Shown here: positions 34,055 to 45,047 of the stretch, piece by piece
Numbering within the stretch: position 1 is the stretch's first letter
Layout: every line of letters begins with the position of its first letter
Assembly (NCBI GenBank): GCA_013365365.1
Contig: JABVXU010000445.1
Span: 1-45,047 of the forward strand
Direction of reading: 5' to 3'
DNA length: 45,047 nucleotides
Source: Cruorifilaria tuberocauda
Lineage: Eukaryota > Nematoda > Chromadorea > Rhabditida > Onchocercidae
Program-made: the position numbers and the translations under genes
The notes under the pieces: model-generated
Told to the model about the DNA's origin: nothing
Databases searched by the model: none
The model's input: only the letters and a program-made list of their open reading frames with translations

Positions 34055-37000
34055 TCAATTAGTTTGGTTCATCATCGATTCCAAATTTTCTGTATGAACA
34101 CCATCGTTGCAATCTATGTGATCAGTTAACCAATGAAGTAAATCAACTAGACGATCATGTGCTTCCTTGAGGACCTATAAATTACGATTTCTTTTTTTTT
34201 CCATTATTTTGGAAGAAAACTTGAGTGAAATGAAAATAGTTCGCAAAAAATGAAGACTAACACGAATCACTTGAACATAATCTCAAAAAAAGCCTTACTT
34301 CATCTTTCAATTCGTGCACATTGTCAGTTTCTGCCAGCTTTTCATTCAATTTTTCGATGTAAGATATTAGATTAACAAGTTTACTCGTAGCATGTTCACT
34401 CAATACCTGAAGCACGGATAATTAGTAGTACAAATGCGTTAGTCAAATGACATAACATCTTGCTTGTTTTCTACTATTTTCAAAGATAACAATATATTAT
34501 CTGTAGGGTAATTTATATAAAAACTATTATAAACAAAAAAATAAGTTAACTACAGAGAATCTAGATGAAAGGACAATAAGGAATAGCAATACAGGAAAAT
34601 ACGAAATAAAGGAAGGAGAAAGAAAGATTCGTAAGATAAATAAAATCCTCGATTTTCAATCAATTTTAAGGATATAAATTAATTTAACTGCATTAATTTA
34701 ACTTATAATTAAAAATTACTTTTCCAGTTGTTTCTTCCAGCATGCGAAGTCGCTCAGGTAAAATAGATGAAGTATGTTGTAAATAACGCATTAGCATTTC
34801 TTCGGGATTCTTCTTTAAACGTTCTCCTTCCATCTCCAAAGACACCTTTAATTCATCCACTGATGTCTGCAACTTTCCAACCTTACCAGCAACCCACGAT
34901 TTATTTTTACGTACAACGTCAGCCTGAAATTTGGGATGCAATAAAAGAATTCATTTTTTAGTATATTTCTTGAAGAAATATATCAATTTTTTGTGATATA
35001 TCGATATATCAACATTTCTTTCGAGATGATATCTCAATTCCTTGCAATATATCAATTTCTCTTTTTAGCCATTTTCGCTAATATATCAATTTCCGACAAA
35101 ATATTGCAGAATTTATATCTCACAGAAATTATACTATTCATTTCTATGATTTATCCCTTTATAAGAAATACAACTTTCTATTTCATGCAATTCTGTATTT
35201 CGGATAATTTTGGAGCATTTTGTAATAATTTCAGTTTGCTTATAGATGCTTCTGATGGTATACTGCTGCGACACCTTCAAAACTGTTATCTATATTCAAA
35301 TGAAAAATAAAACTATACCAATGAAATAGAATTACTCAAGCACTCTACAATGCTTTGTGCATCAAATTGCGTCCAATAAAGTCCTCCAATACAATTCTTC
35401 GAATTTTCTAAGATACGATGACTAAGATCTTGGAGACGAGTCCAAGGTGTGCTTCCGCTATTACTGCTTTCGAGTGATACACCCATCTTCGAATGAGCTA
35501 TCCTGTTGGCCTCATCCAAAATACTATTCGCTCGTTCCTCAACTTTCTCAGTAGAAGCCTTAAAACGACATTTACTTTTTCTTTGATTCAACTTTTAAAA
35601 CAGGTTAGTTCCTTAATATGATCTACTTTCTCCAAGCAATGTTATAGTAACCAAAAATATTCAAATCTAATTCTTTTCTATATATATTGTTGCTTCTTAC
35701 TTCTGAAAATTCTTCCTCTTCTTTTTAATATACGGCATAAATAATTCAGTCATTGCGTCACCATGAAATATGCTATGAAAAGAAAGAACGCAAATAAGAT
35801 CTTAATGGAAGTGATAATGAGAAATATAATCAAGAATAAGTATATAATCTATTGATAGTATAGTAGGCTAGCAGATAAATCCTTTCATTTGTAAACGGTA
35901 TTTAATTTATATCTTTGTCAGTGTCATGTAGAACTTACTCGTGAAATTTGCTGCACTTTTTCAGATAAATCAGTTACCATTTGTCGGGCTGTTGCTTGTG
36001 CATTCTGTAAAATCTCACGTTGCAAAATTCATACTTTCATAGCTTTGTAGTTAAAAATTTTTTCACCAAAACCTTACATTTATTAATAACAGAGTATTAA
36101 TATTCTAACATCGAACATATTAACATCTTCAGAGATCATTTAATAATAGGTGCAACTACACTGAAATACATTAATATCCTAAAGTTAGAACTGTCAGTTA
36201 TTTACTTTAATTTTATGCTAATTATGATATAACGGTGAAATTGTTTCTCATTGCGGTTCATTATAGATAACAATTTGCAAATGTAAGAAAACTAGTCAAA
36301 TCCCAATAATTATTCGGTAAATTCAGCACTCATTCTAAAATTTTCGACTATTAGTTTTGACAGCCAAGCAATTAACAAGACTGAGAATAGCCGTAAATAA
36401 TTATTCGTCTTTTTTATGAAAGGAAATACGCCAATGACAATCATATAATTTAATAGTCATTTGAATATAAACTGATTTCCTGCAATGGGAAATTATATTT
36501 CAAAGTACAAAAAGTTAGAATGGACTAATTTATTCTTTAGAAAGGAAAAATAAACAGAAGTAAAAACCGCTCTTGACATAGAAACATGTTCCAGTGCTTC
36601 TTTTCCACTCAATATAGCGTTGAAGAGCATGGTAACGATAGCAATTAAGACTGTTAGATTAAGCTGTATCATTATCACGATAATACTCAGACCAAATGTA
36701 AGCACAGTTTCCCATAAATGCTTTGCTTGATCTGAAATTTGTTACAAAGTAAACTGACCAATAAATTATTATATGATACATTTTTAATTTATTTACTGCT
36801 TATAAAATTATATTTTTCAATGATTTCATTATCACCAGATAATTCATTTTGACAGTCTTTGACTATCGAATTCATGTGATATAAACATACCATTCACATT
36901 AGTCTGCTGATATCGAGTGTAAAGATCAAGTGAATGAACATATGCTACTTTGAATCCTTCTTCAATTTTACCAAATGTTTTCTCCACATTTTTGCTGCTA

Positions 37001-37268
37001 TATTTGATTCCATTATATATATTAAGAATCTAAAATAGGATAAATTATAGGTGAAGTTATACAAATGAGTAATAGAATGTAACATAATAAAAGTGAAATA
37101 CAATATGCATAAATATTTGTTAATTTTTTAATAAATTGAAAAAATCAGTATTACCTGTTGTACAATAACAAAAGAATATAAGTATTGAATGAACTGATTC
37201 AATACCATATGTATCTTTTCACCGGAATTCGGATAATCTTTTCTTTCTTTCCCATCTTGATCATTCAT
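34055..37268 (-). CDS. Mostly helical protein, possibly perilipin-like
   Basis: Eight exons on the minus strand: 37268-37155, 37029-36891, 36731-36556, 36004-35939, 35558-35319, 34923-34720, 34406-34299, 34174-34055; 1167 nt, 388 residues, every phase consistent. The N-terminal part (NQFIQYLYSFVIVQQILNIY, then an NGIKYSS stretch with a following EEGFKVA) resembles the start of PAT domains. A hydrophobic stretch at about 95-125 (LSIIVIMIQLNLTVLIAIV) follows. The rest is amphipathic helix, ending in ILPERLRMLEET and DRLVDLLHWLTDHI, which recalls the perilipin C-terminal bundle. If correct, it would coat lipid droplets. This call rests on motif resemblance only; an unrelated membrane-associated coiled-coil protein is the alternative. 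The open frame continues upstream of the ATG to an acceptor at 37310, so a further 5' exon is possible. Confidence 0.6.
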
Positions 37269-37309
37269 TTTGGCGTTCGTTATCTCAAGAAATTGATCGA
37301 TAAACCAAT

Positions 37310-38524
37310 CTAAGAAATTTTTTTAATTGAAGTAAAGAAAATGATAAACAATGTATATGACAACGCACAACAAGTATTGATTTATTCTTTTCTAATTAGG
37401 TTCATTAGCATAGATCGCGAGAAATATATGGAAAACAAAAGTTTATTAACGCTTAACTATTTCGACTGTTCTTTTTCTTCAAAAGGAAAAAATCACTTTT
37501 TTGCGATAGCGTTAGTAAAGGAAAAAACCACTTTTCTGTGATACCATTAGTACTGGTTCATTCTTTTGTTTGTGATTCATTTATTTACAATTAGCTTTTT
37601 TTAAAGAAGGACTATCAGTAATTGGAAAAATGAATTCTTGTATAGAAGAGCAAGAAGAACAGAAATTCTGAGTTATAAAAATAACAGATATAACAATAAA
37701 CGCAATAGACAGAAGAACAGTTAGATAATTGTTTGTGTACAATTTAAATTTCGGACAACTTCATGCTGAAACTCGATCTCGATTGCTATTTATTTAAACA
37801 AAACCGTATAAAACTAATTTCATTTATTTCAGATATAGTTAATTTTTAAGAACTTTTTGACAATTCTTCGTAAGAATATAAAGAAAACTGAAAAAGGAGC
37901 AAATTCTGGAATTATTTTCTGGATAAATGCTTACTAGAATATACCTGAACTATTGCGCTTATAGTAAGTAAGTTTCCTTTAAATGTAATAAGATTAATTA
38001 TTGTATTATTTGCAAAGCTTGCAAGTCAAGATAGAAAGGAGAATATTCTAAAAGATGAAAAAGAGAAAATAATAAAAAGAAAATTAGAGGGCTATGCTCT
38101 AAATATATTTGTTGAACAAATAAGACAATATTATTTTTAGCAAACAAAGAAACTAATATTTTAGCAAATTTGCAGAGGTACGATTGGAAAAATGAGCAAA
38201 AGCAAAGAGAGGGTAGCAGAAACGGTTCTAATGACAACGAACATACCAAATAAGGTTTATTTATCATAAAATTTGATATTATTCAAAGTTATTGAAAATA
38301 TTCATTAGAGATTTTGCAATGAAGAAAAAATCCTTCTTCCTCTTGATATTTTCGCATATTAAATGAGTGTGATTTTACAAAGATGCAAACGACAAAAGTG
38401 TGTTGAAAGAAAGATAATTTTCAAAATTGTATTGAAAAGAGTAGTTATAAAACTTAAATATGATTTCCTTCAATAATACATTTAGTAGTAATTTTCGAAA
38501 AATAGCAAACTCCGAAATTTTCAG
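37310..38524. other. Intergenic DNA
   Basis: No exon was recognised. The minus-strand ORF at 37998-38267 is low-complexity Leu/Phe-rich and reads like chance. The region separates the divergent perilipin-like (-) and UPF0235 (+) genes and so probably contains both promoters. Confidence 0.5.
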
Positions 38525-38551
38525 GGAAAAGCGGAAGAAAACGCCATATCA

Positions 38552-39556
38552 ATGGATAAAAATGGCGAAATAATTTTAAGGATACATGCAAAACCTAATG
38601 CAAAAATAACACGTGTCATAGGTTAAGCAATGTGTTAATTAATTATCATTATTTATAAGCAATTTTCTGTTTATAAGTTATTGAGATGGAAAATATCTCA
38701 AATTTATTCATTTTGCATCTCTATGACTAGAAGATAATTAAAACTGAATTTAATTATATTTGTTCTGCAGAAAGAATTTTGAAGTAAGCTTTTTAGTTAA
38801 TTAAAAACAGTACTGTAATGACAATTTTATTTTATGTATTGGTACGAACGAAATTGAACTTGCAATTGCGGCACCTCCACGTGATGGTCAAGCGAATGAA
38901 ACATTGATTAATGCTATGATGGACATTTTGCAATTGCGTAAAAATGAAATTATATTTGATACGGTAAATTTCATCTTCGCTATTTTTTTTCAACCTATTT
39001 ATAGTAACAAAATAACTACGAAGATGGTATAGCTGAGGAAAAGTTCATGAATTAATGAATGAATCAAAATAGTTAAAAAGCAAAGCAATAATTAGTTAAC
39101 ATAACAAATAATGATATCTTAATAAGCTCTCTTATTCTCGAAGAGTTTTGAAAATAATTGAGATAGAGAGAAGAAACTAACACAATATGATTGATTTTCA
39201 CGGTATTCAATGAAAGATGTATGTAAAAAATCACAAAATAACTTTTAAAGTTTACAAAGAATGGATGTAAGAAGAAAGTTTAAAGGCTTGTTCAACGCTT
39301 ATCTTCAAACTTTGATATGCAAATAATCGATATTTCAATAATAAGCGATATGCATCTCACATAATCTTTGATCCACTAAAGTATGAAAAATGAAGATCTA
39401 TTGTATCACCTGTTTATAACTGAAAACTTTCGAATCAATAAAATCAAGTTTTAGGGTGCTCGGTCAAGGTCAAAAATCTTACGAGTAATTAGCAAACGTA
39501 TCACTCTGGAAGAGATACGTGAAAAACTGGAAAGAAATGCCAGCGAGAAGAGATGA
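38552..39556 (+). CDS. UPF0235/DUF167 family protein (C15orf40-like)
   Basis: Three exons: 38552-38621, 38842-38963, 39455-39556; 294 nt, 97 residues. Family landmarks appear in order: [36 protein letters not shown], then [11 protein letters not shown] and a C-terminal [10 protein letters not shown] helix. The function of the family is not established. A TTTTCAG acceptor ends at 38524; frame is open from there to the ATG at 38552, and trans-splicing or an upstream exon are both possible. The join of exons 1 and 2 is odd: the frame- and family-correct junction would use a TATTG acceptor, not AG, at 38841. The alternative AG at 38809-38810 has the wrong phase and leads to a stop. Confidence 0.75.
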
Positions 39557-41446
39557 TTTGGGATGAGAAAAAAAAACTGTTTGATCTATGTTCGTAAAAA
39601 CCTATATTTGAGAAATCGAAATGTTCATTTCGCTTTATTTTTCAATTCTGTATTTCTCAGGAAATTTCACATTTACTTTTGTAATTTCCAAATAGTATCG
39701 CATGAAAAGTGCTTTCAATTTTTTTTTTGTTCCACGATCCTCAGATATAAATTGGCAAAGATAAAATTTGCGATCAATAAATTAACTAAGCTGATTTACT
39801 TGCTTTCATGTTCTACAAAAAACAATTAATACTTATACTGGTAAAAAGTTATCTAGTCTTGCTAAACTTAACATTAATTTCCGATCTCTCCAAAGAATTA
39901 ACAACACTCAAGTATACATATATTTAGTTCGGACATATTATTTATTGAACTGCTGTGAAAAAACGGTAATATCATAAGATGCAAATGTAATAATATTCTA
40001 TATCGTTTCGTGCACAGAAAAATTAAGGAATTAAAGGGACAAATTCTCAGTATATTTTTATTTGCATAAAATCATATAAGTGCATAGAATATACAGCATG
40101 GGAATCAGTGGATCATTGAAAAGTAATATGAAAGATCAGCGGGTCAGCGAAAAATGACATGAAAGCAATATGCTACTTTTAAAAGCAACTTTATGAAAGC
40201 AACTTTTAGATGCGTCTAGATGGACAAATGCGAAGGATATCATTGCCATGATTAGATATAAAAGTACGCATTAAAATGATATGTTTAAAAGCAATGGAAA
40301 AATGAAAAGATCAAGATATCCAGTCAAGCTATTAACAAAGATACTATATACTATTATGCTGCTACTACCGGGCTCAGAGATATAATAAACGTAAATAGAT
40401 GAAGTCAAAGAATACATATTTCAAATACATTTCCGAAACTTACATTCCTTTTCTTTCCGCAAATGGTGGAAGGAAAACACTTATGCTCATATCATATATC
40501 ATAGCGTAAGAAATCAATATCATAGCGTAAGAAGTGAAATTTTGATAAATTTATTAGAATTTTTAAATTTATCAAACTTTTCTTTGCTGCTTAACAAAAA
40601 TCAGAATAAAATTTAATAAAAAAAAATAAAAGAGAAACCAAACAAAAATTTTTTCACCAACTTGAAGTGTTATATCCGAGCACGGATAAAATAAACACTT
40701 TTATGTATATGTTCATATTTTAAAATAAAGAATACGATTAAAAGCATGCAATGACTCACAGGCAGGAGATTAAGTGCAGATATTTACAATGGGTATAAGC
40801 AAGACAAACAGATCAAGCCAAATAGTAAAACTTTCTGGACAAGCTGAGAAAACTGTTCAAAAGCTAAAATGAACTTCATTGAATCCAACATTTTCATGTA
40901 TTTTTTGCAGTGTTGAGATAATTCACCTAAACAATGCAACACCAGCAGGACTCAATATAGAAATTTAGAACAAGAATCGATGGGAAACGAACAACATTAA
41001 AAAATATAAGAAAATAGAAATCGATGTTGGTATCATTTCTTCCTCCATTCATCAAATACTGGATCCATTAAGAAAACAAATATTTCAAGATATTATTGAG
41101 CTAAAAAAATGAACAAAAATTATTTTATTCTCAGGAATTTCATAGATTGTTTTTATTTGAAATCTAAAATTGAAATTTGAATTTGAAATTTAGGCTAACA
41201 ACTCCAGTCCACTTTTTGAAAGAACTTGCTCGCTTTTTATTAATATTAACGAACCTTATTCGCTATTTTCATGTTCACAGAGAATACCAGCTTTTTTCAT
41301 TAGATGGTACTCAGTATTCTTAAGAATTTTTATTTCTCGAAAATTGAATATTTCACTATTCTTAAATTTAAACAAGTAGATCCTTATAGTATATGATCAT
41401 CTTATTTTTTTGCATAACCTAGTGAGAAATTTAAATAACTAAAAGT
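39557..41446. other. Intergenic DNA
   Basis: No coding exon was recognised on either strand. Short local direct repeats, such as ATCATAGCGTAAGAA twice near 40500 and AAAGCAACTTT near 40180, are the only structure seen. Confidence 0.5.
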
Positions 41447-42312
41447 TCAAAAACTACCTTTGATAGGTATATCGTTTGCCCGAAGATGCTGTGGTACCGG
41501 TAATGAATAAGAATCATCACCTTTTGACCTAAGCAAGCAACTTACCGCTTCAACCTGGAATCAGCACCGAAATAGAAATGTAGCATAAATTGTTAGGATA
41601 CAAAATAAAAAAGTTAACATCTTAAAATATTACATAATTCACCAATATAAATAAAGTATGTCCCAACTAATGCATAACTTGCATCTCGAGAAATTAATTA
41701 CAAAAAATAAAATAAAGCTTATTGAAAACTAAATATTTACTGCATATTTAGCGTTTTGTTTGTTCTAAAAAGTTTGCAAAAAATTGAGTGAATAAATCAC
41801 GTTAAATGTAGCGTTGAGATCATTTGCACCCATATGTCCAATGTGCCGGAAATCCGTTGGACCACCAATCATTGAACGATCTATCCTTATTCGAGCAATC
41901 TGCAAAAAGTTTCAGTTTGATTGAATAGCGAATAATTAAAACTAATGGCCATTAATTAATTTCTGTAATTTTGTAAATACGAAAATATCTTTTCCATATG
42001 AGACTAAAAAATCGCTTGACTATAACTCAATAAATAAAAATAATAAAGTTTACCCTTATTTTCGAATTGGTAACAAATTTGTCCACATCTTAATATCAGT
42101 TTGAAGCTTGTAACTACTAGCATTCAAAAAAGAAGAATAAAATCATCAAATAATGGTAATGACTTGTCTATCTTGCCGAAATTAATGAAGTGAAATAACA
42201 TCTGTAAAATAGTCAGTAGTTGCAATGCACACATAAGTTATGATAAGCTTACTTCTGATTGTGGCGAAATACAACAATTGAGAAACCAAAATCGTGGACT
42301 TCGTCGAATCAT
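41447..42312 (-). CDS. CDC42SE: CDC42 small effector (SPEC-type) protein with CRIB motif
   Basis: Three exons on the minus strand: 42312-42253, 41899-41801, 41554-41447; 267 nt, 88 residues, close to the roughly 80-84 of vertebrate family members. Exon 1 encodes the family N-terminus FWFLNCCIS, whose paired cysteines are the expected palmitoylation site for membrane attachment. Exon 2 carries the CRIB core RIDRSMIGGPTDFRHIGHMG, including the invariant P, F and two His residues that contact GTP-bound Cdc42. Exon 3 is variable (SCLLRSKGDDSYSLPVP) and ends IKGSF. The protein links Cdc42 to actin and membrane remodelling. Exon 3 contains a good GTAAGT donor after its third codon; use of it would give a shorter isoform. 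Confidence 0.9.
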
Positions 42313-45047
42313 AGTTTGAAAGATGACCAAAAGAATAAACCGATCAACAAGAACTGGAAAACAGTTAGCTTGTCGTTGTTATTGCTTTCGTTGTCGCAAT
42401 TATCGATGAAATAATTATATTGACCAGTCAGCACAAAACGCCAAAACAGGAAATCGGTGACGATTGACAGAATAACTGACCGTGTAGTTATTACAGTCTA
42501 AAAGAGAGAAAGAATGGGAAAATCCTGCGAGTCACAAAAGATGCGAGAAGTTCAACGAAATTACAGAAATTACAGTTTATTCAATACGCCTAATAATATA
42601 TGACAGCAGTGCAATTTTCCACCCCATGTTGATGCTTATGATAATAGCACCGACTAATAATAATTTTGCTATTATGATTATTTGCTACCTTTATTATCAC
42701 TGACATTGCTTTCACTATTATTATTATAAGTAGGAAAAATGTAAATCATTAATTACAAAATTCCCGATTAATATTTGATCACTTATAAAACTCTTATAAG
42801 GTTAGTGAGTAATTAATAATATAGGGATTAGTGGAATGAAAAAACATTTAGTTAACCATACTAGATAATTACGGAGTAAATTACTAAGCGATTGATTATA
42901 TAAATGAGTAAGTGTATGAGAGCGAACAATTTAACATGTTAATGATAAATTTATTCTATTTATTTTACAAATCACTCATTCAGTACATAGATTATGGTTA
43001 GAAACTCAGTGCAAAATCAATTCAATCGATAAATAAGTATATAGGAGGTAATAAGATCTTTTCCAACTGTAGCTTATAAGCTACAAGTGGTCTTATTATT
43101 TACACAAGTAATATAACATTAGTTTTTAAAAAATAAGAAAGCATGCAGAAGCTTAAGTGTAATACGTTAATAATACAAAAAGATACGAAAGACGTAACAC
43201 ACGTGAAAGACGAACGACACAAGTCAATATGAACAAATAATAGCAGGATATATTAGTAAGGGAAGAGTATTTTTCATAACATTCCAACTGTACATTTTTC
43301 GCAACAGCGAATATGAGATAAAATACTTTGGAAGAGAATATGAGATCAGTAAAAATTCAAAAAAATTATAGGAAAAGAAATGACAGCAATGAAAAAATAA
43401 TATGAGAATTACGAAATTGATGGAATTAGATGGATTGAAAAAACTGGTAAACAGTCACTTCTGTAATGCTTTTAGCGATTAGGAGTCATATAGAATGAGT
43501 AAGATACAGGAAGAGAGCGAAAGAGAAAGAGAGAAATGATGGATGGGAATGAGAATTGTAATGCAACGTTTATAAGGAAGTGAAATGAAGAAATTAAAAG
43601 AACAGTTAATGGATGCAAATGAAAAAAGTATTCATTTGGGATAATTTCTAAAAGTTAGTTTATTGATTAATACTTTTCGGTCTATTGAGATTTCATCATT
43701 TGAGTATGTTATAGTTATTGTAAGTAATATTAATCCTTATTAAATCATTTTATCGATGCTTTAATAAATTCAATTCGATATAATTTTATTTTAGATGAGA
43801 TGGATGGAAACTGAAACGTTAAAAAGGTATTAATTAATTTAATCATTTAATTTAAATTATCTATTCAACTTAATTACTGGTGAATTGGTGGTGATTACAT
43901 ATTTCTTAAGGTTTATTATTGATTAATATCAAAGATAAACATAAACAAATATACATATGCTATAGCTAAATTTGAATTTTACTTCATTTGAATTTCATAA
44001 TTTAATCCATTTGATTTCACTGTATTTGTCTGCTATTGTTTATGAATAAATTAATTGAATGAAGTGTGAAAGGTTAGCTTGTTAAATTTTTCATCAAACT
44101 TCATATTTTTAAATAAGAGAAATGAAAATTTATTTTTCAAAAATAGCCATATGATCAGAAAAGATTTTGAAATTGGATTGTTTAGTATATCTATCAAATA
44201 ACTACACATTTAAAATCATCATTGATGAAAAATATAAATTTTATTTTATATAACTTATTCGACGAACAAGTTGATGAGTCTTTTTCTGAAAAGTTAAAGA
44301 TACAAGTTGAACAAATGATATGTTCAACGATTACTTCAAAATATCATTTTTCATTTGTCATTTTCAATTATTTCCATAATGAATTTAAAAACTTCAAATT
44401 CCACTAATTTTTTCATCATTTACGAGAATTTAGTAATAATGACTGGTTTTACTGTTGAACTGTTATCAGTGATGTCATATAAAAAGAGCAATGGTTGATC
44501 GAATTTGATTCAAAAATATTACTTTCTAATTGAATTATTGTATTATTCATGAAAAGTATTAATAAGCTTTTCCTCTTGCAAATTCTAGACATTCTAATCA
44601 AGATTTATAATTGTTTTACTATGAATGTTTGTTTTCGTTTGTCTAAACTTGTTTTTTTTTGAAATCTTAAACAAAGCAATCTGAGCAAATTGTGAAAAAA
44701 TTGATTTCAATTCTAATATAAACTAAAATTTTTAGTATTTTAAATGTAAAGGAAAGAACAAAAAGGATAAATGGAAATTTTCAATTGGAATGCATCATGA
44801 CGTGCTCCTTTATTGTGATTATTATCAGTAAAAAGATAGGTCACATTATTTCACAAACAAAATCAAATTCTCTCCTATTATCTTTCCAAGAAAAAAAGAT
44901 ATTTTTTTATGTCATACAAATTAAATAAAAGGATAGAAAGAGAATGAGTTCAAATGATAGATAAATCAAGTTTTATTGTTTCTTTCTTAATCAGAATTTC
45001 CAATATAAGGTCTTATCATTTAAAGAAAATTATATCCATAGGTTATC
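42313..45047. other. Gene-free AT-rich DNA upstream of CDC42SE
   Basis: No exon was recognised on either strand. The 61-codon ORF at 44222-44407 is Phe/Asn/Lys-rich and reads like chance. The first few hundred bases presumably contain the CDC42SE promoter. Minor ATT-type repeats lie around 42650-42730. Confidence 0.55.

Noticed and set aside
44222..44407. 61-codon plus-strand ORF near the right edge
   Set aside because: Phe/Asn/Lys-rich, with no upstream acceptor or downstream exon; consistent with chance.
1..45047. CRISPR arrays, bacterial operons, ribosome binding sites, rRNA or tRNA genes
   Set aside because: The DNA is eukaryotic with spliced genes; no spaced direct-repeat array or recognisable RNA gene fold was seen by eye. 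A tRNA scan was not possible here.

Overview
The window is AT-rich nuclear DNA from a nematode. Its many short introns have nematode-type sites (donors such as GTAAG or GTTAG; acceptors such as TTTCAG or TTGCAG), and intergenic tracts are dominated by (AAT)n/(ATG)n-type simple repeats. Base composition, intron style and gene content point to a filarial (Onchocercidae-like) worm. That placement is inference; no species marker was seen. All gene models below were assembled by hand from exons that keep frame across every junction.

Layout. 1-5.2 kb: simple repeats, with one possible terminal exon at 307-399. 5.2-14.1 kb (+): a 15-exon gene for a 1383-residue transglutaminase-family protein. It has a 690-residue Cys-cluster-bearing N-terminal extension and a core of usual length in which the catalytic Cys is Ser. 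15.3-18.5 kb (-): a six-exon rhodopsin-class GPCR of 326 residues. 20.4-24.1 kb (+): a decaying tandem family of C2H2 zinc-finger genes: a frameshifted copy A, an open copy B whose first exon encodes a signal-peptide-like sequence, and an isolated signal exon (copy C). 27.3-30.7 kb (+): a MAEA homologue (LisH-CTLH-RING, GID/CTLH ubiquitin ligase), nine exons. 31.9-32.8 kb (+): an IER3IP1/Yos1 homologue, three exons, with an antisense 76-codon ORF in its second intron. 34.0-37.3 kb (-): an eight-exon helical protein, possibly perilipin-like. 38.5-39.6 kb (+): a UPF0235/DUF167 protein. 41.4-42.3 kb (-): a CDC42 small effector (SPEC-type) protein. 42.3-45 kb: non-coding.

The genes do not form one pathway. 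MAEA, IER3IP1, UPF0235 and CDC42SE are conserved housekeeping loci. The accessory biology lies in the transglutaminase-like gene and the zinc-finger cluster. The transglutaminase has Ser for the nucleophile yet keeps the His, the Asp and the transition-state Trp, and carries a membrane-anchor-like Cys cluster. The zinc-finger cluster pairs a conserved secretory-type leader exon with C2H2 fingers, and the leader exon changes mostly at synonymous or conservative positions between copies.
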